Source of the DNA: JBBSTY01 sp038235385
GTDB taxonomy: Bacteria > Actinomycetota > Acidimicrobiia > Acidimicrobiales > Acidimicrobilacustridaceae
Length of the DNA: 36,544 bases
Direction: 5' to 3'
NCBI GenBank assembly: GCA_038235385.1
Contig: JBBSTY010000021.1
Location: 1 to 36,544, forward strand
Position 1 is the first letter of the stretch; each line of letters begins with the position of its first letter. Shown here one piece after another: positions 25,915-34,316 of this stretch. The position numbers and the translations under genes are program-made. The notes beneath the pieces were generated by a model. That model had not been told where the DNA came from. It was given only the letters and a program-made list of their open reading frames with translations, and ran no database searches.

Positions 25915-25969
25915 CGGGTACCCCTGCAACCGGACCAAAGGCGGCACCCGACCGGGCGGCCGGGCGGTG

Positions 25970-27451
25970 TCAGGTCCGGGCGGTCGACTCCCAGGCGTGG
26001 ATGACCTTGCCCATCGGCGTCGATGGGGCCCCGTCCTCCCACGGCCAGAGCTCCTCGGCGAGACGACGCCAGTTGCCGGTGGCGTTCAACTCGCCGAAGA
26101 GGGCGTAGAGGCCCAGGTTGATCCGGTTGATCACGACGAACGACGGCGGCAGGTTGACCGACTTCATGATCTCGCCGTAGGGGCCGCGCTGGTCGAAGAA
26201 GCGGCGCACCGTCTCGGACGAGTACGCGGCGGTGATGGTGTAGTCGCCGTCGACGAGCAGGAACTCGTAGAAGTGCCCGAAGTACTCCATCATGAGCTCG
26301 GTGCTGAACGGCTGACCGGGCTTCAACAACCCGATGCGCTCGATGGTGGACCGGAACTGCTCGGGATCGGGATCGGCCACCATCCAGTGGATCATCTCCT
26401 CGAAGTCGGCGAGCTCCTCGGCGGTGAAGTGCTTGACGAGCCCGAAGTCGAGGAACGTGACCTGACCTCCCGGACGGAACAGGTAGTTGCCCGGGTGCGG
26501 GTCGCCGTTGAAGGCCAGGAGTTGGTACAGCGAGCCGAAGGCGAAGCGGTAGAGGGTCTCGGCGGCGAGGTCCTTCTCGGACTGGTCCCAGGTCAGCATC
26601 TCCGACCACGTCGACCCCTCGGCGAGCTCGGTGGTGAGCACCCGCGACGTCGACAGCTCGTCGACCACCTCGGGCACCGCGATGAAGGGGTGGCCGCGGT
26701 AGTGGTCGGCGAACAGCCGTTGGTTGGTGGCCTCGAGTCGGTAGTCGAGCTCTTCGGCCAGGCGGGCGCGGAGCTCGGTGACGAGCGACCTGTGGTCGAG
26801 GCCGGGGAAGAGCTGGCCCATGCCGGCGAACACCAGCCCGAGGCTCTCGAGGTCGCTCGACACCGCCCGGTCGACGCCCGGGTACTGCACCTTGACCGCG
26901 ACGGCTCGCCCGTCGTGGGTCATGGCCCGGTGGACCTGGCCGATCGAGGCCGAGGCGATCGGTCGGGGGTCCCAGGTCTCGAAGAGCTCATCGGGCGACG
27001 CACCCAACTCGTCCTCGATGGCCTGGGCGGCGAGGGCGGACGACATCGGTGGCGCGTCCTGCTGGAGCTCGGCCAGGGCGGTGCGGACGTGCTCGGGGAG
27101 GCCCTGGTCGAGGTAGCTGACCATCTGCCCCAGCTTCATCAGGGCACCCTTCATCTGACCGAGCGCCTCGGTGACCTGTTCGGCGGTCCGGATCTCGAAC
27201 TCGGTGTCGAGGGCGTCGCGTCGCTCGGCCGACGCGAAGACCCGTCGTGCCTGGTGCGCGGCGTACCCGCCTCCGGCCCGGGCACCCACGGCGGCGAGCC
27301 GAACGTTTCGCGCCGTGACGCTGTGGTGGCTCACCGGGCCGCTCGTCCGCTCGGGATCCTGGCGTCGCCGTCGACGCGACGCGATCGCGATGACGACCGC
27401 TCCGGCCGCCAGCGCCCCCACCGTCCACGTCACCGTCTGTCGCCTCGTCAC
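25970..27451 (-). CDS. ABC1/AarF (UbiB-family) atypical kinase
   Basis: A 493-residue protein of the ABC1/UbiB family, ancient atypical kinases linked to isoprenoid-quinone and lipid metabolism. An N-terminal membrane helix (about 7-25) is followed by a basic stretch. Family hallmarks: MKLGQMVSYLDQGLP (KxGQ), PIASASIGQVHRA (the alanine-rich nucleotide loop), VKVQYPG lysine, NGDPHPGNYLF and the metal site VTFLDFGLVKH. The C-terminus is long, as in actinobacterial members. I chose the GTG at 27451 because a TANNNT hexamer ends 7 bases upstream and it puts the helix at the N-terminus; upstream in-frame sequence is only the complement of the divergent gene. Its substrate is unknown. Confidence 0.88.
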   Translation of the reverse strand: MTRRQTVTWTVGALAAGAVVIAIASRRRRRQDPERTSGPVSHHSVTARNVRLAAVGARAGGGYAAHQARRVFASAERRDALDTEFEIRTAEQVTEALGQMKGALMKLGQMVSYLDQGLPEHVRTALAELQQDAPPMSSALAAQAIEDELGASPDELFETWDPRPIASASIGQVHRAMTHDGRAVAVKVQYPGVDRAVSSDLESLGLVFAGMGQLFPGLDHRSLVTELRARLAEELDYRLEATNQRLFADHYRGHPFIAVPEVVDELSTSRVLTTELAEGSTWSEMLTWDQSEKDLAAETLYRFAFGSLYQLLAFNGDPHPGNYLFRPGGQVTFLDFGLVKHFTAEELADFEEMIHWMVADPDPEQFRSTIERIGLLKPGQPFSTELMMEYFGHFYEFLLVDGDYTITAAYSSETVRRFFDQRGPYGEIMKSVNLPPSFVVINRINLGLYALFGELNATGNWRRLAEELWPWEDGAPSTPMGKVIHAWESTART

Positions 27452-27458
27452 GGCGGCA

Positions 27459-27464
27459 ACCGTA
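27459..27464 (-). promoter_or_regulatory. -10 hexamer for a probable leaderless ABC1 kinase transcript
   Basis: TACGGT on the minus strand ends 7 bases before the GTG at 27451. The promoter region of 94 bases is shared with the divergent gene at 27546. Confidence 0.5.
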
Positions 27465-27545
27465 GGACCCCGTCCCTGTCGGACCCACATCGATCCCCAT
27501 CGGGGGGTCCTTGTACCGGACCACCCCAGCGGCCACCCTGAGGGC

Positions 27546-29579
27546 ATGCCCGCACGCCCCCGTCGCTCGATCCGAGCCCTGCTCGCCGCCGCCGTGCTCG
27601 GTGCGGTGACACTCGGTTCCCCGGCCGTGGCGCCCGCGCAGGTCGATCCGCCGACACCGACCACCGAAACCGACCCCGGGGTCACCGCGGTGAACCCGTC
27701 GTCGAGCGTCGTGGCCGAGCCGGGAGCCGACGACACCGAGCCGGCCGGGACCGTCGAACCCACCGAGGTCCCCGACTCCACGGTCCCCGTTCCGGTCGCC
27801 GTCGACACGCCGTTCCCCGTGGCGCTCGTGGCGCCGGTACCACCCGCCGTCGGCGCCCCCGACACCGCCATCACCGACATCTACGTCACCGACGGGGTCG
27901 ACCCCGACGCACCCGACGTCGTCGTGGCGTTCCGGGAGCCGTTCACGTTCGCGCTCACCCAGTACCAACTCGGTGTGGTCATCGGCGATCCGTCCGGTCC
28001 CCGCCTGCGCACCTGGCTCATCTCCAACGGACCCGACGCGCTCCCGTACGGACGGGTCGAGCGGTTCGAGGCGGACACCTGGACGGACCTCGGCGCCACG
28101 ACCGTTCGGTTCGAGAACGGGCTCATGGTCATCACCGTGCCGATCACCGACGCGCCGGCCGGCGGCGCGGTCTGGGCCGAGATCAACGAGAACGGCGACA
28201 AGGCGCCGAGCCGCACGACGCCGTACTTCTCACGCGACGCCCTCTTCGGCACGGGCGAGATCGGGACCATCCCGTCGGCCATCTTCGGCCGGGTCTTCGG
28301 TCCCGACGGGCTCGATCGCGAGGTCGTCCCCGAACTGGCGACCGGAGGCGTCCTCGTCTCGATCGACGGAGAGATCGCGGTCACCTACGACGACGCGCCG
28401 CCCGCCGAGGTCCTCGGCCAGCCGGTCACCGAGGCGATCGACATCGTGCGCATCGCCCCCGACTTCGACGACGGCGCGGTGATCACCCACTTCGTCCGCC
28501 TCAACCGCACCACCGGTGAGGTCGGGCTGTTCGACGGCTTCTCGCCGGTGCCGATCGACCGCACCGGCGACCGGTCGTGGCTGATCTCGGCTCCCGCCCC
28601 CGGCGAGCCGGGTGCGCTCGTGATCGACCGTGCCGCTGCGCTCGCGGCGGTCGGCGTCACCGACAGCGCCCGGGTCGGACTCGGCGTGAGCCGCGAGATC
28701 GCGCTCGACGATGGTCGGTTGATCACCGCGGAAGGGGTGCTCGGCACCGACGCCTGGCTCGACCTGGCTCCGGTCGATGCCCTTCCCCAGGCGGCGACGA
28801 CGCTCGCCCCGACCGCCGGCGAGACCGGCCCGGCCACGAACGACGAGAGCCGGCTCCCCCTGCTGATCGGCGCGGTCGTCGCGCTGGTGGTCCTGCTCCT
28901 CCTCGTGGTGCTCGTCCGACGTGGCCGGTCGAGCCGGTCGGACGGGTCGGCCCGGACCCGGGACTCGGCGTCGTCGGCGCCCGACGCGCCGGTCGCCCTC
29001 CGAACGGATCGGATGCCCTGGGGGTCGAGCGACGGTGGCCTGATCACCACCTCGACCCACGAGTTCGACGCGCTGATCCCGGCCGACGCCACCCCGTTGC
29101 CCGGTCCCGCACCGACCGCGCCGGCGCGGGCGGCGGCGCCGATGGTGCCACCGACGGGCTCGGGGGTGCGCATCCTCGCCAACCCGGTCCCACCCGCCGA
29201 CGCCGCGCCGCTCGACGCCGAACCCGTCTGGGCCTCGTCCGAACCGCCTGCGTCGGCGCCGGACGCGCCCCGTCCGCCGGTGTCGCCCCCCACCGCTGGG
29301 CCGACCACACCGGCGTCGACCGTCTCCGAACCGCCGCCCGTGGCGCCGGCCGATCCCGAGCCCGGCGGGGGCGACGGGGTCGACCTGGACCCCGGGAGCG
29401 ACCTGGACGCCTCGGTCGACCTGGCCCCCTCGGTGGAACTGGACCCCTCGGTCGACCTGGACGAGGACGCCGGCTTCCGCCTCGACCCCGGTCGCGTCGA
29501 TCCGTTCGACGCGCTCGCTGCCCTCGAGACCGACATGGCCGAGCTCCGCCGGCGCGCGGCGGGCCCCGCCGAGGACTGA
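27546..29579 (+). CDS. Large secreted/single-pass membrane protein of unknown function
   Basis: A 677-residue protein I do not recognise. A clear signal peptide (1-32: basic start, LLAAAVLGAVTLGSPAVAPAQ) leads to a Pro/Thr/Val/Glu-rich linker to about 95. An extracytoplasmic region of beta-rich sequence (100-420) contains VAFREPFTFALTQYQLGVVIG, ENGLMVITVP and FVRLNRTTGEVGLFDGFSP. A membrane helix (about 437-458: LPLLIGAVVALVVLLLLVVLV) and a basic stop-transfer follow. The 220-residue cytoplasmic tail is Pro/Ala/Asp-rich with DL-D-S-type repeats (about 29385-29465) and a final helix with AALETDMAELRRRAAG. The ATG at 27546 follows CACCCT-N6, close to the leaderless pattern. It is divergent from the ABC1 kinase gene. 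Confidence 0.75.
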   Translation: MPARPRRSIRALLAAAVLGAVTLGSPAVAPAQVDPPTPTTETDPGVTAVNPSSSVVAEPGADDTEPAGTVEPTEVPDSTVPVPVAVDTPFPVALVAPVPPAVGAPDTAITDIYVTDGVDPDAPDVVVAFREPFTFALTQYQLGVVIGDPSGPRLRTWLISNGPDALPYGRVERFEADTWTDLGATTVRFENGLMVITVPITDAPAGGAVWAEINENGDKAPSRTTPYFSRDALFGTGEIGTIPSAIFGRVFGPDGLDREVVPELATGGVLVSIDGEIAVTYDDAPPAEVLGQPVTEAIDIVRIAPDFDDGAVITHFVRLNRTTGEVGLFDGFSPVPIDRTGDRSWLISAPAPGEPGALVIDRAAALAAVGVTDSARVGLGVSREIALDDGRLITAEGVLGTDAWLDLAPVDALPQAATTLAPTAGETGPATNDESRLPLLIGAVVALVVLLLLVVLVRRGRSSRSDGSARTRDSASSAPDAPVALRTDRMPWGSSDGGLITTSTHEFDALIPADATPLPGPAPTAPARAAAPMVPPTGSGVRILANPVPPADAAPLDAEPVWASSEPPASAPDAPRPPVSPPTAGPTTPASTVSEPPPVAPADPEPGGGDGVDLDPGSDLDASVDLAPSVELDPSVDLDEDAGFRLDPGRVDPFDALAALETDMAELRRRAAGPAED

Positions 29580-29656
29580 CGCCCCTGGTCGCGGTTCGGG
29601 GGCGCGCGTCGAGACCCACCGGGCACGCCGAACGGGACGGCGCGACACGACAGGTG

Positions 29657-29685
29657 CTGAAACTCGCCGCCGATTGGTTTACGCT
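29657..29685 (+). promoter_or_regulatory. Promoter of the coiled-coil protein gene at 29771
   Basis: CTGAAA (29657-29662) and TACGCT (29680-29685) are 17 bases apart, an acceptable pair, within a locally AT-richer patch. The transcript would start near 29692 with a leader of about 79 bases. No strong ribosome binding site is visible. Confidence 0.45.
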
Positions 29686-29770
29686 GGTCGTTCCGGCCCG
29701 ATCGATCCGTACCAGTCGGGCAGTGGAGTCGGGTCGGAACGCCTCGTGGCGCGACGTGATCGGCAGTGTG

Positions 29771-30313
29771 ATGGGCACAGACAACGTGGGATCCGCTTCG
29801 AAGCCGTCGTGGCACGAGCGCGAGATCTCGCTCGGGCTCCAGCGACTCGCGAACGCCCGTGCGCAGCTCGCTTCGCTCGAGGAGCAGGTCGGCGCGGCGT
29901 CGCAGCATGCGGTCGCGCCCGACGATCTGGCCCGGGCCGAGGCGCTCGACGCCGACATCTCCAAGCACGCCGCCAAGGCGTCCGCCCGCTTCGGGGGCGG
30001 CGCAGCACGGGGCAAGGTCGAGGCGGCACGCAACGAGCTGGCCCCCCTGCTCGACCGCTACCAGGTCGCCTCGGTCGACGAGCTCCGCGCCCGGGCGGCG
30101 ACGAGCGACGCGGTCGACCCGGCCGTGCTCGACTTCGCCCGCCTCGAGTGCACCGAAGCGGAGCGGTCGTTCCTCGAGGTCGCCGCCATGGTGATCCCCG
30201 AGCACGAACCGGACCTCGAGGGCGACGGCGACGCCGATGCCGAGGTCATCGCGGCGTCCGACTCGTTCGGCGACGACGACCTCGACCTCCGCATCGAGCC
30301 GTCGGCGAGTTGA
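29771..30313 (+). CDS. Coiled-coil protein of unknown function (paralogue A)
   Basis: A 180-residue helical protein. The core ISLGLQRLANARAQLASLEE, then a conserved region RFGGGAARGKVEAARNELAP and RYQVASVDELRARA, suggests an antiparallel helical hairpin with a coiled coil. The C-terminus is strongly acidic (residues 145-180). It resembles the protein at 32227 in order and sequence (RLA-ARA-L, then A-R-E-A and an R-Y/H helix). I know no family name. ATG at 29771 is the simplest start; GTG at 29756 or 29768 are also in frame. It converges on queD with a 4-base gap. Confidence 0.65.
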   Translation: MGTDNVGSASKPSWHEREISLGLQRLANARAQLASLEEQVGAASQHAVAPDDLARAEALDADISKHAAKASARFGGGAARGKVEAARNELAPLLDRYQVASVDELRARAATSDAVDPAVLDFARLECTEAERSFLEVAAMVIPEHEPDLEGDGDADAEVIAASDSFGDDDLDLRIEPSAS

Positions 30314-30317
30314 GCGG

Positions 30318-30674
30318 TCAGTCGCCGCGGTAGGTGCAGCCGCTGGTGCAGGTCTCCCGCACCGTCACCGCGGCCAGCCCCACGAGGCGTGGCGCCAACC
30401 TGGTCCAGATCCACCGGGCCAGGTGCTCGCTCGTGGGGTTCTCGAGGCCCTCGATCTCGTTGAGGTAGCGGTGGTCGAGCGCCTCGCGCAACGGCTCGCA
30501 GGCGGCCCGCACCTCGGCGAAGTCCATGACCCAACCGGTGTCGGGGCCGACCGGTCCCTCGACGTGCACCGTCACCCGGAACGAGTGCCCGTGGAGCCGG
30601 GCGCACTTGTGACCCTCGGCCACGTTCGGCAGCCGGTGGGCGGCTTCGAAACCGAGCTCGGTGAAGATCTCCAT
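30318..30674 (-). CDS. queD: 6-carboxytetrahydropterin synthase QueD
   Basis: A 118-residue PTPS-family enzyme that turns dihydroneopterin triphosphate into 6-carboxy-5,6,7,8-tetrahydropterin, the second step to preQ0. The zinc histidines are H13 (FEAAHRLPN), H28 and H30 (LHGHSF). The catalytic cysteine is C24 in GHKCARLHGH, four residues before H28, as in QueD. LDHRYLNEI and LENPTSEHLARWIW complete the active site with the Glu of VRETCTS. Two extra cysteines close to the C-terminus are unusual. A TACCAT -10 (30686-30691) sits 11 bases upstream, so queD may have its own promoter besides the queCE transcript. Confidence 0.93.
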   Translation of the reverse strand: MEIFTELGFEAAHRLPNVAEGHKCARLHGHSFRVTVHVEGPVGPDTGWVMDFAEVRAACEPLREALDHRYLNEIEGLENPTSEHLARWIWTRLAPRLVGLAAVTVRETCTSGCTYRGD

Positions 30675-30773
30675 GGGCGGCGCCGATGGTAGCCCACCAC
30701 CTCATCCCGCCTTCCGACTTCCGGTCTCCGTGCCGCACGCTCGCCCGGCCGGGCCGGCCGTGCCACACGCGAC

Positions 30774-31412
30774 TCAGGCGATGCCCAGGACCTTGTGGGT
30801 CTGGATGCTGAGGCGCCAGGCGGGATGCTCGAGGCAGTGCGCGATGGCCGCTGCGGTGTTGGCCTCACGCTCGGGCCCGTCCATGGGCGACAGCAGGTGG
30901 TGGGTGAAGTCGAGGTGCTCGAACCGTTCGGGCTCGGCGCCCGGCTGGGGGAACACGAGCTTCAGCTCGTCGCCGCGGGTGAGCACCAGGTCGGTGCCCG
31001 CCTTGGGCGACACGCACACCCAGTCGATGCCGTCCGGCGCTGGGAGGGTGCCGTTGGTCTCGATGGCCACGGTGAACCCGACCCGGTGGAGTGCGGTGAC
31101 CAGAGCGTCGTCGAGTTGGAGGAGCGGCTCGCCACCCGTGCACACGACGAACTTGTGGACCGAGTCGACGGGGCCGCGCCACCGGGTGTCGATGTGTCGG
31201 GCCAGCTCCTCGGCGTCGCCGAACCGACCGCCTCCCGGACCATCGGTGCCGACGAAGTCGGTGTCGCAGAACCGGCAGGTGGCCGTGGCCCGGTGCTCCT
31301 CGTGCCCGGTCCAGAGGTTGCAGCGTGCGAACCGGCAGAACACCGCAGGTCGACCGGTGTGGACACCTTCGCCCTGCAGCGTCGCGAACACCTCCTTCAC
31401 CAGGTAGGTCAC
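30774..31412 (-). CDS. queE: 7-carboxy-7-deazaguanine synthase QueE
   Basis: A 212-residue radical SAM enzyme that makes 7-carboxy-7-deazaguanine from the QueD product. The start (VKEVFATLQGEGVHTGRPAVF) carries the QueE signature LQGEG. The [4Fe-4S] cluster cysteines occur as C-x14-C-x2-C in the CNLW ... CRFCDT region, the extended form known for QueE rather than the CxxxCxxC of most radical SAM proteins. TGGEPLLQ binds SAM, and ETNGT and SPKAG follow. The GTG at 31412 has GGGAGG about 5 bases upstream and lies 19 bases after queC, so queC and queE are cotranscribed. Confidence 0.93.
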   Translation of the reverse strand: MTYLVKEVFATLQGEGVHTGRPAVFCRFARCNLWTGHEEHRATATCRFCDTDFVGTDGPGGGRFGDAEELARHIDTRWRGPVDSVHKFVVCTGGEPLLQLDDALVTALHRVGFTVAIETNGTLPAPDGIDWVCVSPKAGTDLVLTRGDELKLVFPQPGAEPERFEHLDFTHHLLSPMDGPEREANTAAAIAHCLEHPAWRLSIQTHKVLGIA

Positions 31413-31431
31413 CCTGGCCTCCCTGGTTCGG

Positions 31432-32148
31432 TCATGGTGCGACGACGTAGCGGATCGGATCGGATCGTCCGGCCTCGACGAAGCCCTTGCGACGCAACAG
31501 GCACGAGTCGCATCGGCCGCAGGCCGCCCATCCCGCGACGTCCGGAACCGGGTCGTAGCAGCTCGTGGTGCGTCCGTAGTCCACGCCGAGCGCCAGGCCC
31601 CGCTCGATGATCTGGGCCTTGGTGAGGTCGATGAGCGGGGCGTGGATCGTGAACGGTGCATCGCCGGGTCCGGCCTCGATGCTGGCGCGCGTGGCCAGGT
31701 TGGCCAACTCGGCGAAGGCTCGCACGAACTCGGGCCGACAATCCGGATACCCGCTGTAGTCGAGCGCGTTCACGCCGAGGTAGATGTCGCGCGCCGAGCG
31801 CACCTCGGCGAGCGCGAGGGCGAACGACAAGAAGATGGTGTTCCGTGCCGGGACGTAGGTGATCGGGATCTCGGTGTCGTCGAGGTCGTCGACCGAGCGG
31901 TGCTTGGGCACGTCGATGTCGGCGGTGAGCGCGGAGTTGCCGAAGGCGCGGAGGTCGATGTCGACGATCACGTGCTCGATGTCGCTGGTCGAGGCGATCG
32001 CCGCCGCCGCCTCGAGCTCGACCGCATGGCGCTGCCCGTAGCGGAACGACAACGCCACGGGTGCGAAGCCGTCGTCGATCGCCAGGGCGAGGCAGGTGGC
32101 CGAATCGAGACCGCCGGAGAGGAGCACGACAGCGGCCGGGCGGTTCAT
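31432..32148 (-). CDS. queC: 7-cyano-7-deazaguanine synthase QueC
   Basis: A 238-residue PP-loop ATPase that converts 7-carboxy-7-deazaguanine to preQ0 with ATP and ammonia. The PP-loop LSGGLDSAT is at 10-18. YGQRHAVELEAA, YVPARNTIFLSFALA and GVNALDYSGYPDCRPEF are QueC motifs. The zinc-binding cysteines lie in SCYDP and CGRCDSCLLR near the C-terminus. It is the first gene of queC-queE-queD. The ATG at 32148 is preceded by TAAGGT-N6, so it is probably leaderless; GGTGGAG also overlaps as a possible ribosome binding site. queF and tgt are not in the window. Confidence 0.94.
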   Translation of the reverse strand: MNRPAAVVLLSGGLDSATCLALAIDDGFAPVALSFRYGQRHAVELEAAAAIASTSDIEHVIVDIDLRAFGNSALTADIDVPKHRSVDDLDDTEIPITYVPARNTIFLSFALALAEVRSARDIYLGVNALDYSGYPDCRPEFVRAFAELANLATRASIEAGPGDAPFTIHAPLIDLTKAQIIERGLALGVDYGRTTSCYDPVPDVAGWAACGRCDSCLLRRKGFVEAGRSDPIRYVVAP

Positions 32149-32154
32149 CGCTCC

Positions 32155-32160
32155 ACCTTA
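32155..32160 (-). promoter_or_regulatory. -10 hexamer of the queC operon
   Basis: TAAGGT on the minus strand ends 6 bases before the queC ATG. If used, the message has no leader and thus no room for a preQ1 riboswitch. Confidence 0.5.
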
Positions 32161-32226
32161 CCGGCACCCTTTTTGCATCCTCACTGAAGCAAGTTGTCGT
32201 TGCGCGACCACCGTACGTGGGCCAAG

Positions 32227-32922
32227 ATGACCGGAGCAACTGTGTCAGCCGTCACCGGCTGGCGTGGTCGGACGGCGGACGAGAAAACGTACGAGGGGCC
32301 GACGTCGGGACGGGACGTCGATCCGGGTCCGACCACCAGGGAGTTGCGCTCGATGATTCGCCAGGCTCAGGCCGACGCTGACGTCCGTGGACCGAGTGAC
32401 CGCGAGGTCGTCGCGCAACTGCGCCGCCTGGCGAGCGCACGGGCGCACCTGTTGCAGGCCGAACAGGCCCAGCATCGGGCCGAAGCCGCCGGGCCCTGCG
32501 ACCAGGTTCGCAACGCCGAGATCGAAGACGCCCACTCGTCGGTCCTGTGGGCCCGGGCCGAGGTCCTGACGGCATCGCGACCGGGTCGGGCAGCCCGCGC
32601 CGAACGGGCGCTCGAGCGCGCCAGCCAGGATGAGCGCCGCGTGCTGAAGCGCCACGGGTACCACGCGTTCGCTGCGTACCTGGCCGATCGCACGATGGCG
32701 TCACCCACCGCGGTCGCCCTCGAGCTCGCCGCCCGGGAGTTCGCCGCCGCCCAGGCCGAGTGGGATGCAATCGGTGCCGATCCGGTCGTGGATCTCGACG
32801 CGGCCGATCGCCGGTCCGACCCTTCGGCCGGCGCGCCGCCCGAGGCGCGGGTGGTGCGCGACGCGCGCGGGGCGACGGTCGTGATCGACCTCACCGGCGA
32901 CAACCCCCGACGCATCGCCTGA
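32227..32922 (+). CDS. Coiled-coil protein of unknown function (paralogue B)
   Basis: A 231-residue helical protein, probably cytoplasmic. A charged N-terminus (1-45) leads to REVVAQLRRLASARAHLLQA, then RPGRAARAERALERASQDERRVLKRHG and a YHAFAAYLADR helix, then ARE-AAAQAEWD and a beta-like tail ARVVRDARGATVVIDL. The middle matches the protein at 29771 in order and spacing, so they are probably distant paralogues. One cysteine only. The ATG at 32227 was chosen; TTG at 32194 would add 11 residues. It is divergent from queC with a 78-base shared promoter region. I know no family name. Confidence 0.68.
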   Translation: MTGATVSAVTGWRGRTADEKTYEGPTSGRDVDPGPTTRELRSMIRQAQADADVRGPSDREVVAQLRRLASARAHLLQAEQAQHRAEAAGPCDQVRNAEIEDAHSSVLWARAEVLTASRPGRAARAERALERASQDERRVLKRHGYHAFAAYLADRTMASPTAVALELAAREFAAAQAEWDAIGADPVVDLDAADRRSDPSAGAPPEARVVRDARGATVVIDLTGDNPRRIA

Positions 32923-33025
32923 CCACGCAGGTCACCGTCGCCAGGGTCAGCCGGTGACACCGCGCTCGCGTCGATCGGTGGCAGGCTGGTAGGCCGCGGC
33001 ATCCGGCCGCGAGCCCGAGGATGGT

Positions 33026-34270
33026 ATGCACGACCCCACCGATCCCGACGGGCGCCGCGCCGCTGTCGGTCTCGATGGTCGGCGTCGGCGTCCGATCGAA
33101 CCGATGCCGTCCGCTCCTCGCAGCACGCCGCGCCCCCGGACCCGCACCGGGGCCTGGTCGCTGGTGACGATCCTGGTGCTGGTCGTGGCCACCCTCGGGT
33201 GCTCGATCCTCACCGAGGACGCCGACCGCGATCGCGATCTGGGCGGGATCGATCTGGGTGACCCGGTCAGCTCCAGCACCACCTCGACCACCGCGCCGAT
33301 CAGCGAGGTCACCCTGCCCGAGGGCTTCGTCCTGCCCGACACCCGCACCGTGGCGCTCCCGCCCGTGGTCGGACGGCCCCAACCGCTCCCGGACCCCAAC
33401 GTGGCGAGCCTTGCCGTGCGGGGCGGCGGCGCCCGGCTCTCGGGAACCGTCATCGGACCCGATGGGCCGGTCGGCGGCGCGACCGTGCGCCTCGAGCGCT
33501 TCGTGGGCGATGCCTTCGGTCGGGAGGACATCGCCACCAACGGCGAAGGTCGCTGGGCCATCGACGGGTTGATCGGCGGTCGCTATCGGGTCCGGGCGTG
33601 GGCTCGGCCCGACCTCACGACCGTCGAGGCGCAGACCGCGTTCGTGGCCAACGAGAACGGGCAGGCGACGCTCGACATCCCGATGGAACGCCACGAGGGC
33701 GAGCAGATCCAGGGGGCACTCGACGTCGCCGAGCCCGAGGTGGGCCAGATCGTCACCTTCCGGGCGCTCGTGAGCCGGATCGAGGTCGACGACCAGGGGA
33801 TCGTGCGAGGCCTCGGGATCGAGGGTCGCGAGGTCCTCCTCGGTGTGCTCGGCGGCATGCGCCTGGTCGGCGAGAAGAAGCCCCTGACCGACGCCGACGG
33901 GTTCGCCACGTTCTCCGTCGTGTGCCTCGAGACCGGTGTCCACCGCGTCGTGCTGCGCAGCGGCGATCTCTCCGCCGACGTCGAGCTGCCCGACTGCCGC
34001 GACGGCGTCCTCGATCTCGACGCTCTGCCGCCCGATGTGCCCGAGTTCGCGATCGGTGCCACCTTCACCGTTCCGACCGCCGGGCCGTTCCCACCCGGGA
34101 CCTACACCGCCACCACCCCGGGCACCTGCGGGACGTCGTTCCAGGAGTTCATCGGCGATCGCTGGGCGTCGAACGTGAGCCTCGATCGCACGATCTCGCC
34201 CAGCAACCCGATCCGCAACGTCAACTCCGTCCCGGGAACCCGGGCGTGCACGTTCCGGAGGATCGCGTGA
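33026..34270 (+). CDS. Envelope protein with CarboxypepD_reg-like domain
   Basis: A 414-residue protein. A 42-residue basic, disordered N-terminus precedes a membrane segment (LVTILVLVVATLGCSIL, about 45-61) whose TLGC resembles but does not match a lipobox. A Ser/Thr/Pro linker leads to a domain at about 130-215, ARLSGTVIGPDGPVGGATVRL and INGEGRW-type turns (TNGEGRWAIDGLIGGRYRVRA), typical of carboxypeptidase-regulatory beta-sandwich domains. A second beta region (220-330) has DADGFATFSV and C-x-E-T. The tail (340-414) has two cysteines. It should lie outside the membrane. GAGG precedes the ATG by 5 bases. It is 46 bases from the penicillin-binding protein gene, same strand, so possibly cotranscribed. 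Confidence 0.72.
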   Translation: MHDPTDPDGRRAAVGLDGRRRRPIEPMPSAPRSTPRPRTRTGAWSLVTILVLVVATLGCSILTEDADRDRDLGGIDLGDPVSSSTTSTTAPISEVTLPEGFVLPDTRTVALPPVVGRPQPLPDPNVASLAVRGGGARLSGTVIGPDGPVGGATVRLERFVGDAFGREDIATNGEGRWAIDGLIGGRYRVRAWARPDLTTVEAQTAFVANENGQATLDIPMERHEGEQIQGALDVAEPEVGQIVTFRALVSRIEVDDQGIVRGLGIEGREVLLGVLGGMRLVGEKKPLTDADGFATFSVVCLETGVHRVVLRSGDLSADVELPDCRDGVLDLDALPPDVPEFAIGATFTVPTAGPFPPGTYTATTPGTCGTSFQEFIGDRWASNVSLDRTISPSNPIRNVNSVPGTRACTFRRIA

Positions 34271-34316
34271 AGATCGTGGCGATGCACCCCGCCGTCGACC
34301 CGATGGGCCCGACCCG

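Noticed and set aside
25902..25969. Biotin operator (BirA or BioQ site) before bioA
   Set aside because: Only a short GGGTACCC palindrome is present; it does not match a known biotin operator.
25967..27541. Plus-strand open frame over the ABC1 kinase gene
   Set aside because: Codon-mirror of the kinase; no domain seen.
32149..32226. Possible preQ1 riboswitch upstream of queC
   Set aside because: No preQ1 aptamer features are seen, and the TAAGGT hexamer 6 bases from the ATG leaves no room for a leader.
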